Of a DNA stretch of 64,000 bases, positions 24,535 to 33,213 are shown piece by piece. The notes beneath the pieces were generated by a model, which saw only the letters and a program-made list of their open reading frames with translations, searched no databases and had not been told where the DNA came from. Position numbers and translations under genes: made by a program. The DNA is from Roseateles_B sp051857535. GTDB lineage: Bacteria > Pseudomonadota > Gammaproteobacteria > Burkholderiales > Burkholderiaceae_C. Location: NCBI RefSeq assembly GCF_051857535.1, contig NZ_JBPZGY010000006.1:1-64000 (forward strand), given 5' to 3'. Each line of letters starts with the position of its first letter. The first letter of the stretch is position 1.

Positions 24535-26481
24535 TCACCGGGCCTGCAGGATGGCCGCGTCCAGACGCTCGGTGCTGCCGGTGCTGCGGACCAGGCGCGG
24601 GTAGCGCAGGCCCTGGCGATAGTCGATGCGCAGGTGGCGGTACTGCTCACCCTCCCGCACCAGCAGGTCCAGCGGGACCTGCCCGCTCTTGTTGGCCGTG
24701 ATGGCGGCGGCCAGGCGTTCACCCTTGTAGGCCACGCCATTGACAGCGACCAGCGTCAGCGCCCGGCTCATGCCCTCGCGAAAGGCCGGGCTGTCCCACA
24801 GCACGCGCTCGACCTTGCCGTCGCGCTTGAGCACCAGGCCCAGGGAATAGCTGAAGTCGTCGGTACGCCACTCGCCGTCCTCGGCCTGGTGGCGCTGGAA
24901 CTCGCTGGGCTGTTCGGCCCAGTCCAGGCGCCAGCCGGCGCGCGCCAGGCCGTCCAGTGGCGCGCCAGGACCGTGGCTGTCCAGGCGCTCGCGCAGAAAG
25001 CGGGTCCAGTCATGGGTCAGGACCTCGTTGAGCGCTGCCACGATGTCCCCGAAGCGATAGCCCAGCGGGCGTATGCGGCCGTCCTGCATGCCGAAGAAAT
25101 GGCGGGCGAAATCGTCCAGGCTGCGCTGGCCGCCGCTTTTCTCGCGGATCAGGGTGTCGGCATCCAGCCAGATGAGCACGGACTCGGCGTAATAGTCCGC
25201 GCCTCGCTGCCAGTTGCTCCAGTCCGACTCGCTGCGCGAGCGGGCCATGGCGCCCTCGTTGGTGGTGTCCTGCAGATTGCGCCAGACGCGGCCTGCGCGG
25301 TGGCTGAGCATGGCCACGGTCTCGGCCAGGGTGTCGCGCATCTGCTCAGGGCTGACCAGGCCGGAGCGTACGGCCAGCACACGGCCCCAGTAGTCGGTCT
25401 GGCCTTCGTAGAGCCACAGCAGGCTGTCCTGCATGGGCACGTTGTAGTCGGGCGTCCAGAGGTCGGCCGGGCGGCGGAACTTGCCGTTCCATGAATGGAC
25501 GTACTCATGGGGCAGCAGGCTGCGGGCGCCCGGTCGCCGGGCCCAGTCCTTGAAATAGCCCGGCCGAACGCCGTTCTCGCTGCTTTGGTGATGTTCCAGA
25601 CCGATGCCGCCCAGGCGCTCGGAGATGGCCAGCAGGAAGTCGTAGTGCTCGAAGTGCCGCGAGGCAAAGAGCCTGTCCGCCTGCTGCACCAGACGGCGAT
25701 GGGCCTCGATCTGCGCCTCGCTGGCCTGCAGCTCCTCGGGCGTGTCGGCGACGATGTTCAGCACCACGGGCCGCGCCTGGCCAGGCGGGTCCAGCTCGAT
25801 GCGACGCAGGTGCCGGCCTGCGAAGAGCGGCGAGTCCATCAGCGTCTCGAGGCTGACGGGGGCGAAGCGCAGGGTCTCGGCATCGCCCGCCTTGCCGTCC
25901 TGCACACGCAGGGCGCTGGCCTGCTGCCAGCCGCTGGGCAGGCGCACGTCGGCCTGCACCTGGATGCGATCGACCTGATGGCCGGCCGGGTACAGCACCA
26001 TGCTGATCCACTGCAGGTTGAGCATCTCGCGCGTCATCACCACCCGTCCGCTGTCGCGGCTCAGGGCGCTGAGGAACTGGTGCTGGATGTCGATGTATCC
26101 GGTGCCCTTGGGAATCTCGACATGGAAGGCGCTGGGGTCGATGGTGTCGCGCACCCAAGGCAAGAGCTGACCCTCCGTCCGGATCTGCAGCCCGGCGACG
26201 CGGTCCGGCTCGCCGTAAGGGCCATGGGCGCCGGGCAGGTAGCGCGGGTGCAGCAGCGTCAGCCGGCCGGGCTGCACCGGCAGGCGCTGGCGCACCAGGA
26301 AGACGCGGTGGTCCAGGTCGGTGGCGTCCACGCTGACCTGCATCAGGCCGGGGTAGGGGCGGTCCTGGGCCCTGGGCACCTGCGCGCCCGCGGGCGCCAA
26401 GCCCAGCGCCGCGCTGGCCAGTCCGGCCAGCAGCACGGCGCGCATGCCGCCGCGGCTCCCCCATCTCGCTCCAGAACGCAT
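24535..26481 (-). CDS. M61 family peptidase with C-terminal PDZ domain
   Basis: 648 aa from ATG 26481 (MRSGARWGSRGG), preceded by GGGAG; ATG 26496 is an alternative. A signal peptide ends at PAGA-Q, so the protein is periplasmic or secreted. The zinc motif HEYVHSWN (HExxH) and the downstream glutamate in LYEGQTDYWG mark an M61 glycyl-aminopeptidase-like domain. The last 150 residues form a PDZ-like region (DSPAFREGMSRALTLVAVNG). It probably removes N-terminal residues from peptides outside the cytoplasm. Confidence 0.9.
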   Translation of the reverse strand: MRSGARWGSRGGMRAVLLAGLASAALGLAPAGAQVPRAQDRPYPGLMQVSVDATDLDHRVFLVRQRLPVQPGRLTLLHPRYLPGAHGPYGEPDRVAGLQIRTEGQLLPWVRDTIDPSAFHVEIPKGTGYIDIQHQFLSALSRDSGRVVMTREMLNLQWISMVLYPAGHQVDRIQVQADVRLPSGWQQASALRVQDGKAGDAETLRFAPVSLETLMDSPLFAGRHLRRIELDPPGQARPVVLNIVADTPEELQASEAQIEAHRRLVQQADRLFASRHFEHYDFLLAISERLGGIGLEHHQSSENGVRPGYFKDWARRPGARSLLPHEYVHSWNGKFRRPADLWTPDYNVPMQDSLLWLYEGQTDYWGRVLAVRSGLVSPEQMRDTLAETVAMLSHRAGRVWRNLQDTTNEGAMARSRSESDWSNWQRGADYYAESVLIWLDADTLIREKSGGQRSLDDFARHFFGMQDGRIRPLGYRFGDIVAALNEVLTHDWTRFLRERLDSHGPGAPLDGLARAGWRLDWAEQPSEFQRHQAEDGEWRTDDFSYSLGLVLKRDGKVERVLWDSPAFREGMSRALTLVAVNGVAYKGERLAAAITANKSGQVPLDLLVREGEQYRHLRIDYRQGLRYPRLVRSTGSTERLDAAILQAR

Positions 26482-26599
26482 GGCTGTCTCTCCCATGTTG
26501 GAGAGCGCACCATAGCGATGTCTGCGGACTTTCGGCAGCAGGAAGTCCCGCAGTGACTTTGGGCATGGGCCTGCACCGAGCCTGTGCTAGGGTCTTGCC

Positions 26600-27694
26600 A
26601 TGCGCATCCTGATCTCCCGCCTGCCTGCAGCCCTGCCCCTGTGGTCCCTGATGGCGCCGCTTGCCGCCTTGCTGGCCCTGGCCTGGCCAGGCGCACAGGG
26701 CTGGGTGCTGTCGCTTGTCGGGCTGTGTCTGGGCGCGGCAGTGCTGGCGGCCGTGCACCATGCCGAGGTGGTGGCGCATCGCGTGGGGGAGCCCTTCGGC
26801 TCCCTCGTGCTCGCGGTGGCCGTCACGGTGATCGAGGTGGCCCTGATCGTGTCGCTCATGCTGGCCGGGGGCGAGGGCGCCAGCTCGCTGGCGCGGGACA
26901 CGGTGTTCTCGGCCATCATGATCGTCTGCAATGGCGTGCTGGGCCTGTGCATCCTGGTAGGCGGGCTCAAGCACCGCGTGCTGGCCTTCCGCGTGGACGG
27001 TACCAGCCCCGCGCTGGCGGTGCTGGCCTCTCTGGCCACGTTGACCCTGGTGCTGCCCAGCTTCACCACGAGTTCCCCGGGGCCGACCTTCGCCCGGCCG
27101 CAGCTGATGTTTGCCGGCGTGGTGTCCCTGGTGCTGTATGGCGCCTTCGTCTTTGTGCAGGCCTGGCGGCATCGCGACTACTTCCTGCCCGTGTCGAACG
27201 AGGACGGCGACAGCGCCGATCACGCCCAGCTACCCAGCACGGTCGTGGCCTGGATGGCCTTGGGCCTGCTGATGGTCTGTCTTGTGGGCGTGGTGGGCCT
27301 GGCAAAGCGCCTGGCGCCACCCATGGAGTCCCTGGTGCAGAGCCTGGGGGCTCCGCCTTCGCTGGTGGGTGTGATGGTGGCCCTGCTGGTGCTGCTGCCC
27401 GAGACCCTGGCCGCGGTGCACGCCGCCGCGCGTAACCGCCTGCAGACCAGCCTCAACCTGGCCCTGGGGTCCGGCCTGGCCAGCATCGGGCTGACGATTC
27501 CGGCGGTGGCGGTACTCTCGTTGTTCCTGCCGAACCCGCTGGTGCTGGGCCTGCCGCCCACGGGCATCGTGCTGCTGGTGTTGAGCCTGCTGGTCGGGGC
27601 ACTGACGCTGGGCAGCGGCCGCGCCACGGTGCTGCAGGGCGCCGTGCACCTGGTGCTGTTTGCGGTCTTCCTGTTCCTGGCCGTGGTGCCCTGA
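26600..27694 (+). CDS. Ca2+/H+ antiporter of the CaCA/ChaA type
   Basis: 364 aa with about eleven hydrophobic segments. The two inverted alpha-repeat motifs are clear: GEPFGSLVLAVAVTVIEVAL in the N-terminal half and LPETLAAVHAAARNR with LNLALGSGLASIGLTIP in the C-terminal half. An acidic hydrophilic loop (NEDGDSADH, about residue 200) separates them. Family members exchange Ca2+ (or Na+/K+) for protons across the inner membrane. AGGG lies eight bases before the ATG. The nine-base gap to the convergent ydeI-like gene leaves no room for a terminator. Confidence 0.9.
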   Translation: MRILISRLPAALPLWSLMAPLAALLALAWPGAQGWVLSLVGLCLGAAVLAAVHHAEVVAHRVGEPFGSLVLAVAVTVIEVALIVSLMLAGGEGASSLARDTVFSAIMIVCNGVLGLCILVGGLKHRVLAFRVDGTSPALAVLASLATLTLVLPSFTTSSPGPTFARPQLMFAGVVSLVLYGAFVFVQAWRHRDYFLPVSNEDGDSADHAQLPSTVVAWMALGLLMVCLVGVVGLAKRLAPPMESLVQSLGAPPSLVGVMVALLVLLPETLAAVHAAARNRLQTSLNLALGSGLASIGLTIPAVAVLSLFLPNPLVLGLPPTGIVLLVLSLLVGALTLGSGRATVLQGAVHLVLFAVFLFLAVVP

Positions 27695-27704
27695 GCGGGG
27701 GCCT

Positions 27705-28301
27705 TCAGCAGTTCTCGTACTTCCAGTTCCGGCGCTTGCCCTCGCCCAGCCACTCGACAGCCTGGGCGATGCGCTTCTGGCGCGTGTCCTCCCGCTTGGC
27801 CTCGGCGATCCAGTCGATGTACTCGCGGCGATGGCCCGGTGGCAGGCTCTCGAAGAAGGCCTGGGCGGCCGGCTGCGCGTTGAGAGCCTGGGCAAAGGCT
27901 GGTGGCAGGTCCGGGACCGGCTTGGGGGCCTGGCGGACCTGGCGCTGCGGCTTGACGCCCTGATCGATCAGTCCCTGCGCCTTCTTCAGCATGGCCGTGA
28001 GCTCGGCCTCGGGCGGCAGGTCCGAGCGCTGGGTGAGCTTGCCCAGCTCGCCCATGCCTTCCCGGCGCTCGCGGGTGCCGGTGACTGCCTCGCCTTGCCA
28101 GAAGCCGATGCTGGCATGTGCCTTGAAGGCTGCCATGCTGGTGAGGATGCGGCCGCCCCACATGAAATGCGGGAAGCCCCATTTGATGCTCTCTTCAACG
28201 CCGGGGCACTGGGCATGGACCAATTCGCGCCAGAAGCGCAGCAGGGGCTGGGCGAAGGGCGCTGACTTCTCGATGTAGGCGTTGACGCGCGGATCCTGCA
28301 T
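27705..28301 (-). CDS. YdeI/OmpD-associated family protein
   Basis: 198 aa, cytoplasmic. The N-terminal half is a DUF1801-like fold (SIKWGFPHFMWGGRILTSM). The C-terminal half has the OmdA-type helical motif PPGHRREYIDWIAEAKREDTR, followed by KRIAQAVEWLGEGKRRNWKY. YdeI-like proteins have been linked to peptide or bacteriocin resistance, but the mechanism is unclear. It precedes the two rhodanese genes on the chromosome map but is downstream of them in transcription; it may share their transcript. Confidence 0.85.
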   Translation of the reverse strand: MQDPRVNAYIEKSAPFAQPLLRFWRELVHAQCPGVEESIKWGFPHFMWGGRILTSMAAFKAHASIGFWQGEAVTGTRERREGMGELGKLTQRSDLPPEAELTAMLKKAQGLIDQGVKPQRQVRQAPKPVPDLPPAFAQALNAQPAAQAFFESLPPGHRREYIDWIAEAKREDTRQKRIAQAVEWLGEGKRRNWKYENC

Positions 28302-28310
28302 GGCCTGGGA

Positions 28311-28697
28311 CTACATGCCGCGCAGCAGCGGCTCGTGCAGGCGCCCGGACAATTCCAGCGCGCCGCCGCCATAGTAAGCCCGTGTCCAGCCCAGGTGACG
28401 GAGTTCGGCCACGGCCAGTTCGGCGCGGGCGCCGGTGGCGCAGTAGACCAGCAAGGGCGTTTCCATAGGCCAGTGCTGCAAGGCCATCACCGCGGCCAGG
28501 CGTGGCAGGGGCATGCTGTGCGCGCCGGGCAGATGGCCAGCCATGAACTCGGCATAGGAGCGTACGTCGATGCGCAGGGCATCAGCGGGCCAATCCATGG
28601 GCGGCTCGGTCCTCGCGGGCGAGGGCTCGGGGGGCGTTTCGGCGCCGGTATCCATCATGGGTTCGGGCCAGTGCAGTTGAGAAACCCACAGCATCAC
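28311..28697 (-). CDS. Rhodanese-like domain protein
   Basis: 128 aa from GTG 28697, or ATG 28694 one codon later, both served by AGGAGG. The rhodanese core starts at LRIDVRSYAEFMAGH (residues about 41-55). It has the active-site loop YCATGARAE with the catalytic Cys near residue 85. Such single-domain sulfurtransferases move sulfane sulfur from thiosulfate or persulfides. No signal peptide is visible. It is a close paralogue of the upstream gene. Confidence 0.88.
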   Translation of the reverse strand: MMLWVSQLHWPEPMMDTGAETPPEPSPARTEPPMDWPADALRIDVRSYAEFMAGHLPGAHSMPLPRLAAVMALQHWPMETPLLVYCATGARAELAVAELRHLGWTRAYYGGGALELSGRLHEPLLRGM

Positions 28698-28717
28698 GTT
28701 GACCTCCTGTCGGGGGA

Positions 28718-29110
28718 TCAGAGACCGGACTCCAGCGCCCGCCCCAGCCGACGCGCCAGCAGCACGGGCGTGCCGGCGTTGCAGGCCGCCTGGTAGCCCA
28801 GGCGCTGCAGGAGGCCCAATGCCTGCTCGGCGCGGTGGCCGCTGGCGCAGTACAGGGCAATCGGTTGGTCGGGGTCGGGCGCCAGGTGGACGATGTCATC
28901 TGCCAGGCGCGGCAAGGGCAGACTGCGGGCCCCGGCCACATGACCGGCCATGAACTCTGCGTAGGAGCGGACGTCGATCAGCAGCACGGCCTCGGCGTCC
29001 AGGGGCGATGGCGAGGGCAGCAGGGCCGGGGGCTCGGGCATGGCCGGCCATTCGGAGGCTGACAGGCCCGCCTGGACCTCTGGCGGCAGCAGCGTGGATG
29101 TCCAGAGCAT
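28718..29110 (-). CDS. Rhodanese-like domain protein, paralogue
   Basis: 130 aa from ATG 29110 (MLWTSTLLPPEVQAG), with GGAGG five bases upstream; the longer frame upstream is not supported. The domain shares IDVRSYAEFMAGH and the PLPRLA segment with its neighbour, so the pair looks like a tandem duplication. The active loop is YCASGHRAE. The N-terminal 40 residues are Pro/Ser-rich in both. The 20-bp gap to the second copy suggests one transcript. Confidence 0.87.
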   Translation of the reverse strand: MLWTSTLLPPEVQAGLSASEWPAMPEPPALLPSPSPLDAEAVLLIDVRSYAEFMAGHVAGARSLPLPRLADDIVHLAPDPDQPIALYCASGHRAEQALGLLQRLGYQAACNAGTPVLLARRLGRALESGL

Positions 29111-29522
29111 GGGAACCTCCCGGAGGCGGCGGGCATGGGGGATCTGCCCAGGCCCTCTTTTTACGCCGAAGTTCGCTGATTCGCCAGTCGTCCCCACGCG
29201 GCTGCAGGGTGGGTGCGGGCGTATCCCTCGCCGCGGACCTCGGGAGGGGCGCATGCAGCAGACTGCACATAACAATTGGCAAGGCGGCTTGACAGTGCGC
29301 GGCTCGCGGGCGTCAACTGTGATGGCAGTGTCCGATCCCGATGGGGCGGCCTGCCGGCGGGAAGCTGCTCCCGGTGCTAGCGTGCCGGGAAGCAGGGCCT
29401 GCCGAGGGAGGCCCTCGGGCCGAGTGTGCAGGGCAGATGGGGCGCAAAGATCCACTGCCCAAGCGAGATGGCCGCCTTGTCAGCATGCCCTTGTACAGGC
29501 GCGGCGTTCGGCTGAGCTGTAG
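29111..29522. other. Gene-free divergent region with a candidate promoter for the signalling operon
   Basis: About 410 bp between the minus-strand rhodanese and the plus-strand signalling operon, with no credible ORF. TTGACA at 29289-29294 is a perfect -35 hexamer on the plus strand. The best -10 at the right distance (TCAACT, 29313-29318, 18-bp gap) is poor, so an activator or another sigma factor may be needed. Nothing else is recognised. Confidence 0.4.
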
Positions 29523-32500
29523 ATGGATACGACCAACGCATTCACGTCCGGATGGGGCTCGATACCGGCTGTTAGAGCCCGGGGGCTCATCCGTGGCCTG
29601 GGACTCAAGCAGAAGCTGCTGCTGGCGGCCTTGCTGTGCATGGCCGCCATCGGCGTTCCTGTGTGGCAGCAGCTGAAGCTGAGTCAGTCGCTGATCCGGA
29701 CGATAGACCGGGAGCGCCTGGGCGTGGCTCATGCCAGCGTCATCCAGCAGAGCCACGAAGCCCTGGGGCATCTGATGGCCGGCAGGCCAGGCGCGGAGGC
29801 GCCGTGGCAGGCATCGGACGCCAGGCGGCTCCAGGATCGCCTGGACGCACTGCGGACCCGGTTCGCAGCGGAGGGCGCTTCTACCGAGCTGCGCCAGGCC
29901 ACCGATGTGGCCGGCTTGCTGGTGCGCCGCCTGCAGGCGGCAGCGGCCCAGCCGGCGTCCGCGGAACCGACGAGGCAAGTGAGCGCGCAGCTGAGAGCGC
30001 AGTTGCAGCAGTTGATGGAGCAGGTGATCGATGAGTACGAGCTCGTCCTGGATTCCCGGACGGACACCTACTACCTGATGGCCGCCTGCTTCGTCCAGGG
30101 GACCGAGATTGCCGGTCGGCTGCAGGAGGCCTCGATCCACGGCGCCTGGGCGGACAATGGCAGCGCCCGGAAGCTCCACCAGATGATGGGCAAGGTGTTC
30201 CAGGCAAACGCCGAGTTGGCGCTGACGCTGGCCCCACCCTTGCGAGGACTCGAAGAGCGCCTGGCGCAGCTTCAGGTGCAGCCCTCGGGCGAGAGCATCG
30301 GGCAGGCGCAGTCGGCCCTGGTCGCCTGGATGGAAGTCGCTACCTACCAGCTGGACCGGGAGCTGGATCGCCAGCGCAGCGCCCTGCGCAGCGCACAGAC
30401 AGGGCAGATCCTGCTCCTGGCGCTCTTTCTGGTCGGCCTGGTCCAGCTCGGCAGGCTGATCGTGCTCGACTACCTGGCGCGCACCCATGAGATGCACCGC
30501 CGCGCCAGGCTGCTGGGGCATGCCGAGGAGCTCGCGAAGATAGGCTGCGCTGAGACGGACCTGATGAGCGATCAGGTCCGCTGGACCAGCGGCATGTTCC
30601 ATCTGTTCGGCGAACCGGAACGCACGGACCCTGTCGACCCGGACTGGCTGTACCTGCGGGTGCCGCGCGGTGAGCGGGACAACGTGCAGCGCAACAGTCA
30701 GCACGTTGCGCCTCAGCAGCCGTGCGAGTTCGAGCACCGGATCCTGCGCTCGGACGGCAGCTTGCGGACCGTGCTGCACAGGGCGGTCATTGACCTGGAC
30801 GACAAGGGCTGGCCGCGGCGTGCGCTGACCATCCTCCAGGACGTCACCGAGCGCCGGGACGCCGAGCAGCGCATTGAGTGGCTGGACAAGAGCTGCCCCG
30901 TCACCGGTCTCTTCAATCGCAAGGCCTTGCTGGAGCGCCTGCAGCAGCGCCTGGGCCAGCTGCGGGTCGGCGAGGCCGGTCTGGTCCTGATGGTGATGCA
31001 GGTGCAGCAGCTGGGCCTGGTGATGGACTCACTGGGCTACGACGGTGGTGACCGGCTGCTGCAGCTGGTGGCGCGCCGCCTGGAGGACGCAGCCGGCAAG
31101 ACAGCGATCGTGCTGGCGCACTTGGGCCAGGGCGAGTACGCCTGCTTGCGGCCTGTTCCCGCGGGTGTCGATCCGCAGGCTTTGCTGGAAGATTGCCGGG
31201 CCCTGCTGCAGGTGCTCAACGAGCCCGTGCAACTGGGGGATGTCGAGTTCTCCCTGAGCTGCTCGCTGGGGTTCAGCCAGGCGCCGCTGGACAGCGATGA
31301 GGCCCCCCGCCTGCTGCACCAGGCCCAGGCGGCGCTGGGGCAGGCGCGCGACAGCGACGGCCTGGTCTGCCGCTATGACCCCGCCGCACATGCGCGCTCC
31401 TTCCGGCGCCTGGAGACGGAGACGGCCCTGCGCCGGGCCCTGGAGCAGAACGGGCTGCACCTGCACTTCCAGCCTCAGCTGGAGCTGAGGCAGGGGCGCA
31501 TCGTGGGCGCCGAGGTGCTGGCGCGATGGACGGATCCGGCACGGGGCGACGTGGCGCCGGTGGAGTTCATCGCCGTGGCGGAGGCCTGCGGGCTGATCGT
31601 CGAGCTGGGCGAGTGGGTGCTTCGCCAAGCGTGTCTGCAGGCCGTGACGTGGCAGAAGGCGGGCTTGCGGCCGATCCGCCTGGCTGTCAATCTGTCGGCG
31701 CGCCAGTTGCAGCTGCCGGACATCGCGTGGCGGGTGCAGAACATCCTGCGCGAGACGGGCATGGACCCGCGTTGGCTCGGCATAGAGATCACCGAGAGCC
31801 TCTTCATCGAGGAGAGCCAGCACATCCTGCGTGCATTGCACGCCATCAAGGCGCTGGGCGTGGAGATTTCGCTGGACGACTTCGGCACCGGCTACTCGAA
31901 CCTAGGCTACCTGCGCCGCCTGCCCGTGGATATCGTCAAGATCGATCGCAGCATCGTCCATGACGTTGAAGCCGCGGAGCACGATGTTTCCATGACTCGG
32001 GCCGTCATCAACATGGCGCACAACCTTCAGCTGACGGTGCTTGCCGAAGGGGTGGAGACCGAGGGCCAGCTGGCCATGCTGATGGCCAACAAGTGCGACC
32101 AGATGCAGGGCTTCTTCTTCAGCAAGGGCGTGGAGGCCGATGCCTTCGAAGCCATGCTGCGCTCTGAGCAGCAACTGCCCAGGCACCTGTTCGCCACGGA
32201 GCGCAGGCGCACGCTGCTGCTGGTGGACGATGAGGAGAACATCGTCGCGGCCTTGCGGCGCCTGCTGCGCCGCGACGGCTACCAGATCCTCACGGCCAAC
32301 AGCGGCAGCGAAGGGCTGCAGTGCCTGGCCGAGCATGAGGTCGATGTGATCATCTCTGACCAGCGCATGCCCGGCATGACGGGGGTCGAGTTCCTGCGGC
32401 GCGCCAAGGAGCTGTACCCGGACACCGTGCGCATGGTGCTCTCCGGCTACACGGAACTGCAGTCCATCACGGATGCGATCAACGAGGGCGCCATCTACAA

Positions 32501-33029
32501 GTTCCTCACCAAGCCCTGGGATGATGAGCGACTGAGGGCGCATGTGCAGGAGGCTTTCCGGAGCAAGGAGCTGGCGGACGAGAACAAGCGCCTGGACTCG
32601 GCCGTGACGGAGGCGAACCAGGAGCTGGCGCAGGTGAACCGTCGACTCCAGCAGCTCCTGCAGTCGCAGCACGAGCGCATCAGCCGGGAGGAGACCAGCC
32701 TGCAGGTGATGCGCGAGCTGCTGGAGAGCGTGCCACTGCCCATCATCGGGGCGGACCAGAGCGGCATGATCAGCTATGCCAATGAAGCTTCGGAACATCT
32801 GTTCAGGCGGCAGCCGGCGCCCGTCGGTCGCTTCCTGGATGAGGTGCTGCCCGAGGGCTTGCAGACCCTGTGGAGCGGGCCCGACGATGCCAGCGCGATG
32901 GTCCACATCGACGGGCATGGCTACAGGGCCGTGTGCCGCTCGCTGTGGGCTCCCGGGGGTGTCCAGGCAATGCAGCGTGGCCGCCTGCTGGTGCTGATGC
33001 CGGTTGTGGACGAAAGGGAGTGCATATGA
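29523..33029 (+). CDS. Membrane PAS-GGDEF(degenerate)-EAL-REC-PAS signalling protein
   Basis: 1168 aa. TM1 is near residues 32-48 and TM2 near 295-315, flanking a periplasmic sensor region. A PAS-like domain (about 330-445) and a GGDEF domain follow; the GGDEF site reads GQGEY at about 536, so it is probably not a cyclase. The EAL domain (about 630-870) keeps the catalytic set: AEVLAR near 661, VNLSARQ, EITES, DDFGTGYS, KIDRS and AEGVET. It is thus a likely c-di-GMP phosphodiesterase. A REC domain (about 897-1010) has LLVDDEEN, the phospho-acceptor in ISDQRMPGM and KPWDDE. A coiled coil and a second PAS end the protein. The start is poorly marked; its stop overlaps the next ATG. Confidence 0.9.
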   Translation: MDTTNAFTSGWGSIPAVRARGLIRGLGLKQKLLLAALLCMAAIGVPVWQQLKLSQSLIRTIDRERLGVAHASVIQQSHEALGHLMAGRPGAEAPWQASDARRLQDRLDALRTRFAAEGASTELRQATDVAGLLVRRLQAAAAQPASAEPTRQVSAQLRAQLQQLMEQVIDEYELVLDSRTDTYYLMAACFVQGTEIAGRLQEASIHGAWADNGSARKLHQMMGKVFQANAELALTLAPPLRGLEERLAQLQVQPSGESIGQAQSALVAWMEVATYQLDRELDRQRSALRSAQTGQILLLALFLVGLVQLGRLIVLDYLARTHEMHRRARLLGHAEELAKIGCAETDLMSDQVRWTSGMFHLFGEPERTDPVDPDWLYLRVPRGERDNVQRNSQHVAPQQPCEFEHRILRSDGSLRTVLHRAVIDLDDKGWPRRALTILQDVTERRDAEQRIEWLDKSCPVTGLFNRKALLERLQQRLGQLRVGEAGLVLMVMQVQQLGLVMDSLGYDGGDRLLQLVARRLEDAAGKTAIVLAHLGQGEYACLRPVPAGVDPQALLEDCRALLQVLNEPVQLGDVEFSLSCSLGFSQAPLDSDEAPRLLHQAQAALGQARDSDGLVCRYDPAAHARSFRRLETETALRRALEQNGLHLHFQPQLELRQGRIVGAEVLARWTDPARGDVAPVEFIAVAEACGLIVELGEWVLRQACLQAVTWQKAGLRPIRLAVNLSARQLQLPDIAWRVQNILRETGMDPRWLGIEITESLFIEESQHILRALHAIKALGVEISLDDFGTGYSNLGYLRRLPVDIVKIDRSIVHDVEAAEHDVSMTRAVINMAHNLQLTVLAEGVETEGQLAMLMANKCDQMQGFFFSKGVEADAFEAMLRSEQQLPRHLFATERRRTLLLVDDEENIVAALRRLLRRDGYQILTANSGSEGLQCLAEHEVDVIISDQRMPGMTGVEFLRRAKELYPDTVRMVLSGYTELQSITDAINEGAIYKFLTKPWDDERLRAHVQEAFRSKELADENKRLDSAVTEANQELAQVNRRLQQLLQSQHERISREETSLQVMRELLESVPLPIIGADQSGMISYANEASEHLFRRQPAPVGRFLDEVLPEGLQTLWSGPDDASAMVHIDGHGYRAVCRSLWAPGGVQAMQRGRLLVLMPVVDERECI

Positions 33030-33211
33030 GCCGTCACCCTGACACGGGCGATCTGGCCAGGCCCAAGGGCGCCGAAGACGCCGAAGACGCCAGGCCCGAG
33101 AACCAGCGCCGGCTGGACCACCTGTTCCGCCATGCCTTGAAGGACGAGAGGGTCAGCCCCCTGTACTTCCTTCTGCAGCGCTTCAGGAGCCGGCCGGAGG
33201 AGGGCGCATAA
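33026..33211 (+). CDS. 61-aa operon-internal protein of unknown function
   Basis: Starts MSRHPDTGDLARPKG at an ATGA overlap with the preceding stop, which strongly supports translation. The first half is acidic and disordered-looking; the second is a basic amphipathic helix (RRLDHLFRHALKDERVSPLY) ending FLLQRFRSRPEEGA. No known domain is recognised. Its position between the EAL/REC protein and the HDOD protein, with only two bases before the next ATG, suggests a partner or linker of the signalling complex. That role is inference. Confidence 0.7.
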   Translation: MSRHPDTGDLARPKGAEDAEDARPENQRRLDHLFRHALKDERVSPLYFLLQRFRSRPEEGA

Positions 33212-33213
33212 CC

